Positions 26,251 through 37,129 of a stretch of 64,000 nt of DNA are shown here, piece after piece. The notes beneath the pieces are model-generated. The model was not told where the DNA came from. It made no database searches and worked only from the letters and a program-made list of their open reading frames with translations. The DNA comes from Gammaproteobacteria bacterium. Its GTDB lineage: Bacteria > Pseudomonadota > Gammaproteobacteria > Burkholderiales > Rhodocyclaceae. Position numbers and translations under genes: made by a program. The stretch's first letter is position 1. Each line of letters opens with the position of its first letter. Where the stretch lies: the NCBI GenBank assembly GCA_018828385.1, contig JAHJVE010000015.1:205144-269143 (forward strand), given 5' to 3'.

Positions 26251-26970
26251 ATGATTCCTGCTGTTTCCATCGTTGACGTCGTCAAGCATTTTGGCTCGCT
26301 GCAAGCGCTGGCCGGGGTGTCGCTCGATATCGAGCAGGGCGAGTTCTTTGGCTTGCTTGGCCCGAATGGTGCCGGCAAGACGACGCTGATTTCCTCGCTG
26401 GCCGGGCTGATTCGTCCGGATTCCGGGACGATCAAGGTGATGGGCCACGACGTTATCAGTGGATTTCGCGAGGCGCGTCGCCTGCTTGGTGTCGTGCCGC
26501 AGGAGCTGGTTTTCGATCCCTTCTTCAATGTCCGTGAAACGCTGCGTATCCAGTCCGGCTATTTCGGCATTCGCAAGAACGATGACTGGATCGACGAAAT
26601 CCTCGAACATCTCGATCTGGCGAGCAAGGCCGACGTCAATATGCGTCGGTTGTCCGGCGGCATGAAGCGGCGCGTGCTGGTGGCGCAGGCCTTGGTGCAC
26701 CGGCCGCCGGTGATCGTGTTGGACGAACCCACCGCCGGTGTCGACGTCGAACTGCGCCAGGGGCTGTGGCAGTTCATTCGCCGCTTGAACGGCGAGGGAC
26801 ATACGATCATCCTGACCACGCATTACCTTGAAGAAGCCGAAGCCTTGTGCAACCGCATTGCGCTCATGAAGCAGGGGCGGGTCATTGCGCTGGATACGAC
26901 AGCCAACCTCATGGCGGCGCATCCGGGCGCTTCTCTGGAGCAGGTTTTTGTGCGGACGATGCAGCAATGA
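26251..26970 (+). CDS. ABC-2 type exporter ATP-binding protein (YadG-like)
   Basis: A 239-residue ABC ATPase: Walker A GPNGAGKTTLI, signature LSGGMKRRVLVAQAL, Walker B VIVLDEPTAGVD, switch His TTHYLEEAE. It pairs with the permease that follows, whose ATG overlaps its stop (ATGA). The pair is of the YadGH/DrrAB kind; the substrate is unknown. Its place right after mlaB, recurrent in betaproteobacteria, hints at a link to envelope lipids, but this is only context. Confidence 0.88.
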   Translation: MIPAVSIVDVVKHFGSLQALAGVSLDIEQGEFFGLLGPNGAGKTTLISSLAGLIRPDSGTIKVMGHDVISGFREARRLLGVVPQELVFDPFFNVRETLRIQSGYFGIRKNDDWIDEILEHLDLASKADVNMRRLSGGMKRRVLVAQALVHRPPVIVLDEPTAGVDVELRQGLWQFIRRLNGEGHTIILTTHYLEEAEALCNRIALMKQGRVIALDTTANLMAAHPGASLEQVFVRTMQQ

Positions 26971-27719
26971 TCGGTTTCCTGACCCTGTTCGAAAAAGAGT
27001 TCCTGCGTTTCTGGAAAGTTAGTTTCCAGACGGTGGCCGCGCCAGTGCTGACCGCCTTGCTCTATCTGCTGATTTTTGGCCACGTGCTCGATGAGCATGT
27101 GCAGGTCCATGGGGTGCGCTACATCAGCTTCCTGGTGCCCGGCCTGGTCATGATGCAGGTGTTGCAAAACGCCTTCGCCAATTCTTCGTCGAGTCTGATC
27201 CAGGCCAAGATTACCGGCTCCATCGTTTTTGTCCTGTTGCCGCCGATTCCCTATGGCGCCTTCTTTTTGGCCTATGTGCTGGCAGCGGTGGCGCGTGGCT
27301 TGCTGGTTGGCGTCGGTGTCTTGCTGGCAACCGTGTGGTTTGCCGAGTTGAAGGTCGTCGCACCTTGGTGGACGCTGGTCTTCGCGCTGTTTGGCGGTGG
27401 TTTGTTCGCAGTGCTCGGCATGATTGCCGGCATCTGGTCCGAGAAGTTCGACCAGTTGGCGGCTTTCCAGAATTTCCTGATCATGCCGCTGACCATGTTG
27501 TCCGGCGTTTTCTACTCGATTTACACACTCCCCACATTCTGGCAGGGGCTGTCGCATTACAATCCCGTCTTTTACATGATCGATGGCTTCCGTTATGGCT
27601 TTTTCGGCGTCTCCGACGTGGCGCCGGAAACCAGTCTGGCCGTCGTCGTTGCCTGCTTTGCGGCCGTGTCCATGCTGACCCTGCGCCTGCTCAAGCGTGG
27701 CTGGAAGCTTAGAGGCTGA
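26967..27719 (+). CDS. ABC-2 type exporter permease (YadH-like)
   Basis: 250 residues from the ATG at 26967, which overlaps the ATPase stop. There are six membrane segments, and the ABC-2 motif region FQNFLIMPLTMLSGVFYS near residue 170 is typical. It is the transport channel for the ATPase encoded just before. The open frame extends 120 bases further upstream but that part lies inside the ATPase gene and has no ribosome site of note. Confidence 0.88.
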   Translation: MIGFLTLFEKEFLRFWKVSFQTVAAPVLTALLYLLIFGHVLDEHVQVHGVRYISFLVPGLVMMQVLQNAFANSSSSLIQAKITGSIVFVLLPPIPYGAFFLAYVLAAVARGLLVGVGVLLATVWFAELKVVAPWWTLVFALFGGGLFAVLGMIAGIWSEKFDQLAAFQNFLIMPLTMLSGVFYSIYTLPTFWQGLSHYNPVFYMIDGFRYGFFGVSDVAPETSLAVVVACFAAVSMLTLRLLKRGWKLRG

Positions 27720-27721
27720 AC

Positions 27722-29213
<1,492 letters not shown>

Positions 29214-29230
29214 GCGAACATTGCTGCGCT

Positions 29231-29275
29231 GATCAAATTTGCCTTTTTCTCCGGTTGACCGTAGAAAAAGGCAAA
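29231..29275 (+). repeat. dispersed CGGTTGACCG element, copy 6, within a perfect inverted repeat
   Basis: The element reads ATCAAATTTGCC, TTTTTC, TCCGGTTGACCGTAG. The left part TTTGCCTTTTTC (29238-29249) is matched exactly by GAAAAAGGCAAA (29264-29275), giving a 12-bp stem around a 14-base loop that is the core itself. It lies 17 bases past the murA stop. Confidence 0.85.
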
Positions 29276-29436
29276 AAAAGCTTGGCGTATTCCAAATGCT
29301 GGCCCATACTCCGAGCCTCGGGATTTCCAGGCAGTGTTTTGTTCCTGCGCCGTACCACGGTTTGTCAGCTCTCCTCGGTCTTGGTTCTCGTGTTTTTGTG
29401 GCGCAAGCCCGTATTTTTATTTTAGGAAGCTATCAA

Positions 29437-29643
29437 ATGGCAAACGGTACCGTTAAGTGGTTCAACGACTCCAAGGGTTTTGGTTTCATCTCCCCGTCCG
29501 AAGGTGGTGAAGACCTCTTCGCTCACTTCTCTGCAATTCAAGGCAACGGTTTCAAGACCCTGGCCGAAAACCAGAAAGTGACCTTCGACGTCGTGAACGG
29601 CCCGAAGGGCAAGCAGGCTGCAAACATCCGCCCGGCTGAATAA
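29437..29643 (+). CDS. cold-shock protein (CspA family)
   Basis: 68 residues with RNP1 KGFGFISP and RNP2-like [10 protein letters not shown], a single OB-fold that binds single-stranded RNA and DNA. The ATG at 29437 follows AGGAAG at a good distance; the open frame upstream reads through the leader and is not expected to be translated. A leader of up to about 150 bases separates it from the repeat after murA; long leaders are typical of Csp genes whose mRNA structure responds to temperature, though I did not fold this one. A terminator follows. Confidence 0.93.
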   Translation: MANGTVKWFNDSKGFGFISPSEGGEDLFAHFSAIQGNGFKTLAENQKVTFDVVNGPKGKQAANIRPAE

Positions 29644-29670
29644 GTCCGCGGAGTCGCCTGACTCAAAGAA

Positions 29671-29697
29671 AGCCCGGCTTGCCGGGCTTTTTGCTTT
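29671..29697 (+). terminator. intrinsic terminator after the cold-shock gene
   Basis: AGCCCGGC-TT-GCCGGGCT forms an 8-bp stem followed by TTTTTGCTTTT, starting 27 bases past the stop. Confidence 0.88.
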
Positions 29698-29755
29698 TGT
29701 GGCCGGCCGTTTTGCGGCTTTGCGGTAAAATCATTCTTTTGCCACGAGAAAAACC

Positions 29756-30400
29756 GTGACCGGCATCACCATTGCACTCTCCAAGGGCCGCATTTTCGAC
29801 GAAACCCTGCCGCTACTTGCCGCCGCCGGCATCGTCCCGAGCGAAAACCCGGAAACTTCCCGCAAGCTGATTATCGATACGAACAAGCCGGATGTGCGCG
29901 TCGTCATCGTTCGCGCTTCCGACGTGCCGACCTATGTCCAGTACGGTGCGGCCGATATCGGCGTGGCCGGCAAGGACATCCTCATCGAGCATGGCGGCGA
30001 CGGCCTCTACTCGCCGCTTGATCTGAAAATCGCCAAGTGCCAGATGATGGTTGCCGTGCGCGAGGGCTTTGATTACGCCAGTGCGGTGCGCCAGGGCAAT
30101 CGCCTCAAGGTCGCTTCCAAATACACCAAGATTGCGCGCGAACATTTCGCCGGCAAGGGTGTCCATATCGACCTGATCAAGCTCTACGGCTCGATGGAAC
30201 TGGCGCCGCTGGCCGGGCTGGCCGACGCGATTGTCGACATCGTGTCGACGGGCGGCACGCTGAAGGCCAACAAGTTGGTGGCTGTCGAGCACATCGTGGA
30301 CATCTCCTCGCGCCTGGTCGTTAATCAAGCCTCGCTCAAGGTCAAGCGCGAAACCTTGCAACCGATCATCGACGCCTTCGCGCAGGCAGTGGAGAAATAA
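29756..30400 (+). CDS. hisG: ATP phosphoribosyltransferase HisG, short form
   Basis: 214 residues, the short form that lacks the C-terminal regulatory domain and needs HisZ for activity; no hisZ is in the window. [18 protein letters not shown] opens the protein and the PRPP-binding [16 protein letters not shown] lies near residue 158. It starts histidine synthesis by joining ATP and PRPP. The start is GTG at 29756. A -10-like TAAAAT at 29726 suits a promoter between the Csp terminator and this gene. Confidence 0.94.
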   Translation: MTGITIALSKGRIFDETLPLLAAAGIVPSENPETSRKLIIDTNKPDVRVVIVRASDVPTYVQYGAADIGVAGKDILIEHGGDGLYSPLDLKIAKCQMMVAVREGFDYASAVRQGNRLKVASKYTKIAREHFAGKGVHIDLIKLYGSMELAPLAGLADAIVDIVSTGGTLKANKLVAVEHIVDISSRLVVNQASLKVKRETLQPIIDAFAQAVEK

Positions 30401-31714
30401 ATGGTCGCGATCAAACGGCTTGCTACGGTCGACACCGATTTCAAGGCAAAAATGGATGCGCTGCTGGCTTTCGAGGCGGCGCAGGATGAGGGCGTCGAAC
30501 GCACGGTCATCGGCATCCTGGCCGATGTGAAGGCGCGCGGCGATGCGGCGGTCGTCGAGTACAGCAACAAGTTCGATCGGCTATCAGTGAGCAGCATGGC
30601 TGATTTGGAACTGTCGAAGGCCGAGATGCAGAAGGCGCTCGACGGTCTGCCGGCCGAACAGCGCCAGGCGCTGGAGGCGGCTGCGCAGCGCGTTCGTGTC
30701 TATCACGAGAAGCAGCGGCTGGAAGGCTGGTCCTACACCGAAGAGTCGGAAGAAATGCGCGGCACCATGCTCGGCCAGATGATCACGCCGCTCGATCGCG
30801 TCGGCCTCTACGTGCCGGGTGGCAAGGCGGCCTATCCGTCTTCGGTGCTGATGAACGCGATTCCGGCCAAAGTCGCCGGGGTCAAGGAACTGATCATGGT
30901 CGTCCCGACGCCGGGTGGTGAGCACAATCAGCTGGTTCTCGCAGCGGCCTGTCTGGCCGGCGTTGACCGCGTGTTCACCATCGGCGGTGCGCAGGCGGTG
31001 GGCGCGCTGGCTTACGGCACGGCGAGCATTCCGCAGGTCGACAAGATCGTCGGTCCCGGTAACGCATATGTTGCTTGCGCCAAGCGTCGGGTATTCGGCA
31101 TTGTGGGCATCGACATGATCGCCGGCCCCTCGGAAATCCTCGTGGTCGCGGATGGCTCGGGAAATCCGGACTGGGTGGCAATGGATTTGTTCTCGCAGGC
31201 CGAGCACGACGAACTGGCGCAGTCGATCCTGATTTGTACCGATGCGGGCTATATCGAACAGGTTCAGGCGAGCATCGAAAAGTTGCTGCCGACCATGCCG
31301 CGCCGTGAAGTGATCGAAACGTCGCTGACCAATCGCGGCGCTTTCATCCTCGTGCGCGATCTGGAGGAGGCCGTGGCCATAGCCAATCGCGTGGCGCCGG
31401 AACACCTCGAGCTGTCGCTGGCCAATCCCGATCCTTGGGTCAGCAAGATTCACCACGCCGGTGCCATCTTCATCGGTCACTACACCTCGGAGTCGTTGGG
31501 CGACTACTGTGCCGGCCCGAACCACGTGTTGCCGACTTCCGGCAGTGCGCGCTTCTCGTCGCCGCTTGGTGTCTATGATTTCCAGAAGCGGACCAGCCTG
31601 ATCAAGGTGTCGCAGGCCGGCGCGCAGACGCTGGGGCGCATCGCCTCGACGCTGGCGCACGGCGAAGGTTTGCCGGCGCACGCCAAGTCGGCCGAATTCC
31701 GGCTCGAAAATTGA
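30401..31714 (+). CDS. hisD: histidinol dehydrogenase HisD
   Basis: A 437-residue enzyme that oxidises histidinol to histidine in two NAD steps, using zinc. Seen are [56 protein letters not shown] with the zinc-binding His, and [20 protein letters not shown]. Length is normal. It starts directly after hisG. The 3' end enters a copy of the dispersed repeat, so the last residue codons (EFRLEN) may have been shaped by it. Confidence 0.96.
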   Translation: MVAIKRLATVDTDFKAKMDALLAFEAAQDEGVERTVIGILADVKARGDAAVVEYSNKFDRLSVSSMADLELSKAEMQKALDGLPAEQRQALEAAAQRVRVYHEKQRLEGWSYTEESEEMRGTMLGQMITPLDRVGLYVPGGKAAYPSSVLMNAIPAKVAGVKELIMVVPTPGGEHNQLVLAAACLAGVDRVFTIGGAQAVGALAYGTASIPQVDKIVGPGNAYVACAKRRVFGIVGIDMIAGPSEILVVADGSGNPDWVAMDLFSQAEHDELAQSILICTDAGYIEQVQASIEKLLPTMPRREVIETSLTNRGAFILVRDLEEAVAIANRVAPEHLELSLANPDPWVSKIHHAGAIFIGHYTSESLGDYCAGPNHVLPTSGSARFSSPLGVYDFQKRTSLIKVSQAGAQTLGRIASTLAHGEGLPAHAKSAEFRLEN

Positions 31715-31739
31715 GCGAAATTTCCGGTTGACCGTGGAA
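31704..31739 (+). repeat. dispersed CGGTTGACCG element, copy 7 (hisD end / transporter start)
   Basis: It reads TCGAAAATTGAGCGAAA then TTTCCGGTTGACCGTGG. The left block is degraded. It contains the hisD stop (TGA 31712-31714) and the likely TTG or GTG start codons of the next gene. Confidence 0.7.
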
Positions 31740-32303
31740 GGTACGCAACTGAACCTTGAGTCGCCAAGCCGCCCGGACCTCCGGGCGCTTTTTTTGGGCT
31801 TCTCGTCAGTCGGCATATCCGGCTTCGGCGGCGTCTTGCCTTTTGCCCGCCGCATGCTGGTCGACGAGCGGCGCTGGATGACGGCCGAGGAGTTCAACGC
31901 CCAGCTTGGCCTCTGCCAGTTTCTGCCCGGGCCGAATGTGGTCAATCTGGCCGTCGTCGTCGGCAAGCGCTATTGCGGTCTGGCCGGCGCCATCGTTGCG
32001 CCGGTTGGCCTGCTCGCCGGGCCGTTCGCCGTCGTCCTGCTCCTGGCGCTGCTCTATGACCGCTATGGAAGCCTGCCGCTGGCCCAGTCGATGCTGCGCG
32101 GCATCGCCGCCGTCGGTTGCGGCCTGCTTTTTGCCATGGCCTGGCGCATGGGTTCGGCGATCAAGGACAAGCCGTTTTTCCTGCCCTTCACGGCGCTGAC
32201 CGTTGCCGCCATTGCTGGCCTGCGCTGGCCGATGCCCAGCGTCATGGTCGCCGGGTTAGTCCTGTCCGGCGGCGTCGCCTACTGGCAGCTGGGGCGTAAA
32301 TGA
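31728..32303 (+). CDS. chromate transporter, N-terminal half protein (short-chain ChrA)
   Basis: About 190 residues with several membrane segments and the ChrA-half signature FLGFSSVGISGFGGVLPFARR, then FLPGPNVVNLAVVVG. Two such half-proteins together form a transporter of the CHR family; chromate efflux is the known role of some members. No ATG fits: the start is TTG at 31728 or GTG at 31734, both inside a copy of the dispersed repeat. The second half overlaps at ATGA. The gene interrupts the his run between hisD and hisB. Confidence 0.82.
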   Translation: MTVEGTQLNLESPSRPDLRALFLGFSSVGISGFGGVLPFARRMLVDERRWMTAEEFNAQLGLCQFLPGPNVVNLAVVVGKRYCGLAGAIVAPVGLLAGPFAVVLLLALLYDRYGSLPLAQSMLRGIAAVGCGLLFAMAWRMGSAIKDKPFFLPFTALTVAAIAGLRWPMPSVMVAGLVLSGGVAYWQLGRK

Positions 32304-32818
32304 TCGTCGTCGAGCTCTTCCTCGAATTCGCGCTGCTCTCCTTCGTTGCGTTCGGTGGGGCGACGGCGCTGCTGCCGGAAATGCATCGCGTCGTCGTCGA
32401 AAACCACCACTGGCTCGACGACCAGACCTTCACGCATCTCTATGCCATCGCCCAGGCGGCGCCCGGCCCGAACGTGCTGGTCGTGACGCTGATCGGCTGG
32501 GAAATAGGCGGCCTGCTCGGCGCGCTGGCGTCGACGGTGGCCATGTGTCTGCCGATGAGCGTGCTGATTTATTTGCTGATTGACCGCTGGGAAAGTTTTG
32601 CCGGCAAGCGCTGGCAAAAGGCCGTCAGCCTCGGTGTGGCACCGCTGGCGGTCGGGCTGATCTTCTCCGGGGCGACGTTGATCGCGCAGGCGGCGGCTTT
32701 CGGCTGGACGACCTGGCTGCTGGTGGCGGCGACTGTGGTGGCCAACCTGCGGACCAAGCTGCATCCGCTGTGGTTTATCGGCGTTGGCGCCGGGCTGGGT
32801 TTGCTTGGCTGGGTCTAG
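32300..32818 (+). CDS. chromate transporter, C-terminal half protein (short-chain ChrA)
   Basis: 172 residues with the matching CHR half pattern: LEFALLSFVAFGGATALLPE and AIAQAAPGPNVLVVTLIGW, and about five membrane segments. The ATG overlaps the stop of the first half, as expected for a paired two-gene transporter. The end overlaps by four bases the stop of the convergent CZB gene. Confidence 0.82.
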   Translation: MIVVELFLEFALLSFVAFGGATALLPEMHRVVVENHHWLDDQTFTHLYAIAQAAPGPNVLVVTLIGWEIGGLLGALASTVAMCLPMSVLIYLLIDRWESFAGKRWQKAVSLGVAPLAVGLIFSGATLIAQAAAFGWTTWLLVAATVVANLRTKLHPLWFIGVGAGLGLLGWV

Positions 32819-33171
32819 CCGCGTTTATCTCGCTGCAGGGCGCGCAGCTCGTCAAAGAGGTTGGCCAGGCGGTGCGATGCGTCGGAGAGTTCGGGGAGCA
32901 TGAGGTCGGCATCTTCCGCCATGCCGTTACTGCTCAATTCCTGAATTTCGCTGGCCAAGGCGTGAAAGCGGGTGTGGGCCTTGATCAGCGCCTGGAATTG
33001 CGGGAGGGCGCGCGAGGCATCGTCGGCAGCGGCAATGGCGTAGCCGAACATGCAGCCCTGATGGTCGGACAGCGGCATGTCGGCGTAGCTGCCGCGGGCG
33101 AAGGCGTTCATGAACTGCCGGCGCCAGGTGTTGTGCAGGCGGATGGCTTCGTCGAAATCGATACCTTGCAT
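32815..33171 (-). CDS. free-standing CZB (chemoreceptor zinc-binding) domain protein
   Basis: 118 residues. The spacing of likely zinc ligands fits the CZB domain: His13 in AIRLHNTWRRQF, Cys40 in HQGCMFGYAI, and His66 and His70 in IKAHTRFHALA. CZB domains usually form the C-terminus of chemoreceptors or control a diguanylate cyclase (DgcZ) by sensing zinc; here the domain is the whole protein. Hemerythrin-like folds are the main alternative, but the HxxxH pair and the single Cys argue for CZB. It lies downstream of hisC on the same strand with a 13-base gap. Confidence 0.7.
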   Translation of the reverse strand: MQGIDFDEAIRLHNTWRRQFMNAFARGSYADMPLSDHQGCMFGYAIAAADDASRALPQFQALIKAHTRFHALASEIQELSSNGMAEDADLMLPELSDASHRLANLFDELRALQRDKRG

Positions 33172-33184
33172 CGTGTGCCCTTTC

Positions 33185-34276
33185 CTAAGCCAGTATGCCT
33201 TGAAGCGTTTGCTTCAGCGCCTGGCATTCGGCATCGGTGCCGACGGTGATACGCAGGAACTGGTCGATACGAGGCAGCTTGAAGTGGCGGACGATGATGC
33301 TCTGGTCGCGCAGCGCCTTCGCCAGTTCGGCCGCGTCGCGCAGCGGGTGGCGGGCGAAGATGAAGTTGGCGGCGGAGGGCAGCACTTCGAAGCCGAGGTT
33401 GCGCAGGTCGGCGGTCAGCGTGTCGCGCGTGGCGATCACGGCTTGGCAGCATTGTTCGAAATACGCCTCGTCTTCCATGGCCGCGACGGCGCCGACAATG
33501 GCCAGGCGGTCCAGCGGATAGGAGTTGAAGCTGTTCTTGACGCGTTCGAGGGCCTCGATCAGCGCCGGATGGCCGACCGCGAAACCGACGCGCAGGCCGG
33601 CCAGTGACCGCGATTTGGATAGCGTGTGGATGACCAGCAGGTTGTCGTAGCGCGCGACGAGCGGGATGGCAGTCTCGCCACCGAAATCGACGTAGGCTTC
33701 ATCGACGACCACGACGACATCCGGGTTGGCCTTGAGGATCTGCTCGATGGCGGCCAGCCCCAGCAGGCGGCCGGTCGGCGCATTCGGGTTGGGAAAGATG
33801 ATGCCGCCGATTTCATTTTTGGCCGTTTTTTCCGGTTGACCGTAGTAATCGCCCGGATTGATTGAAAAGTCGTCGGCCAGCGGCACGGTGCGGTAATCGA
33901 TGCCGTAAAGGCCGCAATACACCGGGTAGAAGCTGTAGGTGATGTCCGGAAACAGGATCGGCGCCTCGTGCTTGAGCAGCGCCATGAACACATGGGCCAG
34001 CACCTCGTCCGAACCGTTGCCGATGAAGACCTGTTGCGCGGTCACGGCGTGGCGTTTGGCAATCGCTGCCTTGAGCAGATCGGCATTCGGGTCCGGGTAA
34101 AGGCGCAGACGGGCCGCGTCGTCGCCAAGTTCGGCCTGGATCGCCGCCAGCACCTTGGGCGAGGGCGGGAACGGGTTCTCGTTGGTGTTGAGCTTGATCA
34201 GCTTGGCGATCTTGGGCTGCTCGCCCGGGACGTAGGGGGTAAGGTCGCGGACGACCTGGCTCCAGAAGCGACTCAT
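33185..34276 (-). CDS. hisC: histidinol-phosphate aminotransferase HisC
   Basis: 363 residues from the ATG at 34276 ([20 protein letters not shown]). A class I/II aminotransferase with [12 protein letters not shown], the PLP lysine in [19 protein letters not shown], and a FARHPL block near the end. Normal HisC reads directly from the FSINPxDY strand into [13 protein letters not shown]; here [13 protein letters not shown] is inserted between, encoded by a copy of the dispersed repeat and kept in frame. The gene is on the strand opposite to all other his genes, divergent from hisB with about 80 bases between. Confidence 0.94.
   Translation of the reverse strand: MSRFWSQVVRDLTPYVPGEQPKIAKLIKLNTNENPFPPSPKVLAAIQAELGDDAARLRLYPDPNADLLKAAIAKRHAVTAQQVFIGNGSDEVLAHVFMALLKHEAPILFPDITYSFYPVYCGLYGIDYRTVPLADDFSINPGDYYGQPEKTAKNEIGGIIFPNPNAPTGRLLGLAAIEQILKANPDVVVVVDEAYVDFGGETAIPLVARYDNLLVIHTLSKSRSLAGLRVGFAVGHPALIEALERVKNSFNSYPLDRLAIVGAVAAMEDEAYFEQCCQAVIATRDTLTADLRNLGFEVLPSAANFIFARHPLRDAAELAKALRDQSIIVRHFKLPRIDQFLRITVGTDAECQALKQTLQGILA
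33810..33849 (+). repeat. dispersed CGGTTGACCG element, copy 8 (in-frame insertion in hisC)
   Basis: It reads GATTTCATTTTTGGCCG, TTTTTTCCGGTTGACCG, TAGTAA. On the coding strand it gives [13 protein letters not shown], residues that seem to have no counterpart in normal HisC proteins. One of the best matches to the reference copy. Confidence 0.85.
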
Positions 34277-34355
34277 GGGGTTTTCACGAAAGGCGTAAAA
34301 GTAGGCCGAAATGGTATCATGGCCCTCCGATAAAAGCCTTTTGCAGCCTTCAACC

Positions 34356-34943
34356 ATGCGGCAAGCCGAAATTACTCGCAATACGCTGGAGACGCAGATC
34401 ACCGTGCGTCTCAACCTCGATGGCACCGGTCAGGGCAAATTTGCCACCGGCGTCCCCTTTCTCGACCACATGCTCGACCAGATTGCCCGCCATGGCCTGA
34501 TCGACCTCGATATCGAGGCTGTCGGCGACCTGCACATCGACGCCCATCACACTGTCGAAGACATCGGCATCACCTTCGGCCAGGCGCTGGCCAGGGCGTG
34601 GGGCGACAAGAAGGGCCTGACCCGTTACGGCCACAGCTACGTGCCGCTTGATGAGGCGCTGTCGCGTGTTGTCATCGACCTCTCCGGTCGTCCGGGGCTG
34701 GAGCTCAATGTCGAGTTTTCGCGTGCTGTCATCGGGTCTTTCGATGTCGATCTGGTCAGCGAATTCTTCCACGGCCTGGTCAACCACGCCGGTGTCACGC
34801 TGCACATCGACAACCTGCGCGGCAAGAACGCACACCATCAGGCTGAAACCATCTTCAAGGCCTTCGGCCGCGCCCTGCGCATGGCGGTGACGCCCGATCC
34901 GCGCATGGCCGGCACCATGCCGTCGACCAAGGGGTCGCTGTGA
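34356..34943 (+). CDS. hisB: imidazoleglycerol-phosphate dehydratase HisB
   Basis: 195 residues from the ATG at 34356 ([19 protein letters not shown]), the single-function form. The manganese-binding histidine motifs are present: [31 protein letters not shown], and [18 protein letters not shown]. It dehydrates IGP to imidazole acetol-phosphate. The stop overlaps the hisH GTG start (GTGA). Confidence 0.96.
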   Translation: MRQAEITRNTLETQITVRLNLDGTGQGKFATGVPFLDHMLDQIARHGLIDLDIEAVGDLHIDAHHTVEDIGITFGQALARAWGDKKGLTRYGHSYVPLDEALSRVVIDLSGRPGLELNVEFSRAVIGSFDVDLVSEFFHGLVNHAGVTLHIDNLRGKNAHHQAETIFKAFGRALRMAVTPDPRMAGTMPSTKGSL

Positions 34944-35596
34944 GCGCTGGTAGCGGGGGCAACGGCGCCATTGCAGTCATCGACTACGGCATGGGCAACC
35001 TGCGTTCGGTGTCGAAGGCGCTCGAGCATGTCGCCGGCGGCAAGACGGTGGTCGTCACGGCCGATCCGGCAGTCGTCGCCGCGGCTGAGCGCGTTGTCTT
35101 TCCCGGCCAGGGCGCCATGCCCGACTGCATGAATGAGCTCGATGCCCGCGGCCTGCGCGCCGCGGTGCTGGCAGCGGCCAAGGACAAACCTTTCCTCGGT
35201 ATCTGTGTCGGTGAGCAGATGCTTTTCGAACACAGCGACGAAGGCGACGTCCCGGCCCTCGGCGTATTCCCCGGCAACGTCAAACGTTTCCCGGATGACA
35301 AGATGTATCTGCCGACCGGCGAGCGCCTGAAAGTCCCGCACATGGGCTGGAACGAGGTGCGCCAGAAACCGCACGCGCTGTGGAATGGCATCGCCGATGG
35401 ATCGCGCTTCTATTTCGTGCACAGCTACTTTGTCGAACCGGCCGATCCGGCGCTGGTCACGGGGAGTTGCGAATATGGCGTCCCCTTTACCTGTGCGGTG
35501 GGGCGGGATAATATCTTCGCGGTTCAGTTCCACCCCGAGAAAAGTGCTCGTGACGGCCTGCAACTCCTGAAAAACTTCGTCGAGTGGCACCCCTGA
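34940..35596 (+). CDS. hisH: imidazole glycerol phosphate synthase glutaminase subunit HisH
   Basis: 218 residues; a class I glutamine amidotransferase. The nucleophile is Cys89 in [13 protein letters not shown] and the other triad residues are in [30 protein letters not shown] opens the domain. It makes ammonia for HisF. The start is GTG at 34940, overlapping hisB. Confidence 0.96.
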   Translation: MSAGSGGNGAIAVIDYGMGNLRSVSKALEHVAGGKTVVVTADPAVVAAAERVVFPGQGAMPDCMNELDARGLRAAVLAAAKDKPFLGICVGEQMLFEHSDEGDVPALGVFPGNVKRFPDDKMYLPTGERLKVPHMGWNEVRQKPHALWNGIADGSRFYFVHSYFVEPADPALVTGSCEYGVPFTCAVGRDNIFAVQFHPEKSARDGLQLLKNFVEWHP

Positions 35597-35630
35597 TTCG
35601 CATCTGTCGAATTTAATCTCCTAGAATCCC

Positions 35631-36371
35631 ATGCTGATTATTCCCGCGATTGATCTCAAGGACGGCCAATGCGTCCGTCTCAAGCAGGGCCTGATGGAAC
35701 AGGCCACTGTCTTTTCCGATAGCCCGGCCGAACAGGCTCGCCACTGGCTGGCCCAAGGTGCCCGTCGCCTGCACCTGGTCGACCTGAATGGTGCCTTTGC
35801 CGGCAAGCCGAAGAACGCTGCGGCGATCAAGGCCATCCTGGCCGAAGTTGGCGACGAAATTCCGGTCCAGCTCGGCGGTGGCATCCGCGACCTCGACACC
35901 ATCGAAGCCTGCATTGACGGCGGTTTGTCCTACGTCATCATCGGCACGGCAGCGGTCAAGAACCCCGGCTTCCTGCACGACGCCTGCGTTGCCTTCCCCG
36001 GTCACATCATCGTCGGCCTCGATGCCAAAGACGGCAAGGTGGCGACCGATGGTTGGTCCAAGCTGACCGGTCACGATGTCGTCGATCTGGCCAAGAAATA
36101 CGAAGACTACGGCGTCGAGTCGATTATCTACACCGACATCGGTCGCGACGGCATGCTCTCCGGCCTCAACATCGAAGCCACCGTCCGCTTGGCCCAGGCG
36201 CTGACCATTCCGGTCATCGCTTCTGGCGGCCTCACCGGCTTTGACGACATTCGCGCCCTGTGCGCCGTCGAAGGTGAAGGTGTTGTCGGTACCATTGCCG
36301 GCCGTGCAGTTTATGACGGCTCGCTCGACTTCAAGGCGGCGCAGGAACTCGCTGATCAGTTGGGCGCCTGA
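35631..36371 (+). CDS. hisA: phosphoribosylformimino-AICAR ribotide isomerase HisA
   Basis: A 246-residue TIM barrel. [20 protein letters not shown] carries the first catalytic Asp, and [16 protein letters not shown] the second. It opens the ribose of ProFAR to give PRFAR, the HisHF substrate. The stop and the hisF start overlap by one base (TGATG). Confidence 0.96.
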   Translation: MLIIPAIDLKDGQCVRLKQGLMEQATVFSDSPAEQARHWLAQGARRLHLVDLNGAFAGKPKNAAAIKAILAEVGDEIPVQLGGGIRDLDTIEACIDGGLSYVIIGTAAVKNPGFLHDACVAFPGHIIVGLDAKDGKVATDGWSKLTGHDVVDLAKKYEDYGVESIIYTDIGRDGMLSGLNIEATVRLAQALTIPVIASGGLTGFDDIRALCAVEGEGVVGTIAGRAVYDGSLDFKAAQELADQLGA

Positions 36372-37129
36372 TGCTCGCCAAACGCATCATCCCTTGCCTT
36401 GACGTCACGGCCGGCCGCGTCGTCAAGGGCACCAATTTTGTCGGCCTGCGCGATGCCGGCGATCCGATCGAGATCGCCCGCCGCTACAACGAGCAGGGCG
36501 CCGACGAGGTTACTTTCCTCGATATCACGGCATCCAGCGACCAGCGCGACATCATCCTGCACATCGTCGAAGCCTGCGCCGAGCAGGTTTTCATTCCGCT
36601 GACCGTCGGCGGTGGCGTGCGCAAGGTTGAGGATGTCCGCCGCCTGCTCAACGCCGGTGCCGACAAGGTGTCGATGAACACGGCTGCGGTGCAGAATCCT
36701 GATCTCGTTTTCGACGCTTCGAGCAAGGTTGGTTCGCAGTGCATCGTTGTCGCCATCGACGCCAAGCAGGTGGCTCCCGGGCAGTGGCATGTCTTTACGC
36801 ATGGCGGCCGCAACGATACCGGCCTCGATGCGATTGAATGGGCGAAAAAAGTGGCGGCGCTGGGCGCTGGCGAAATCCTGCTGACCAGCATGGATCGCGA
36901 CGGTACCAAGAATGGTTTCGACCTGGCGCTGACTCGTGCCGTATCGGATGCAGTGAGTATTCCGGTTATCGCCTCGGGCGGCGTCGGCAACCTGCAGCAT
37001 CTAGCCGATGGTGTCAGCGAAGGACGTGCCGATGCCGTGCTCGCCGCCTCGATCTTCCATTTCGGCGAATACACCGTGCGTCAGGCCAAGGAATACATGG
37101 CGGCACGTGGCATCGAAGTGCGACTCTGA
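36371..37129 (+). CDS. hisF: imidazole glycerol phosphate synthase cyclase subunit HisF
   Basis: A 252-residue TIM barrel partner of His[20 protein letters not shown] with the catalytic Asp, and [20 protein letters not shown] with the second. Length is normal. The last codon and stop lie at the edge of a copy of the dispersed repeat which fills the gap to hisI. Confidence 0.96.
   Translation: MLAKRIIPCLDVTAGRVVKGTNFVGLRDAGDPIEIARRYNEQGADEVTFLDITASSDQRDIILHIVEACAEQVFIPLTVGGGVRKVEDVRRLLNAGADKVSMNTAAVQNPDLVFDASSKVGSQCIVVAIDAKQVAPGQWHVFTHGGRNDTGLDAIEWAKKVAALGAGEILLTSMDRDGTKNGFDLALTRAVSDAVSIPVIASGGVGNLQHLADGVSEGRADAVLAASIFHFGEYTVRQAKEYMAARGIEVRL

Noticed and set aside
30422..30456. Element-like match GCTACGGTCGAC ... 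GGCAAAAATGG at the start of hisD
   Set aside because: The middle of the motif does not match and the encoded residues ([19 protein letters not shown]) follow the normal HisD N-terminus, so the likeness is probably chance.
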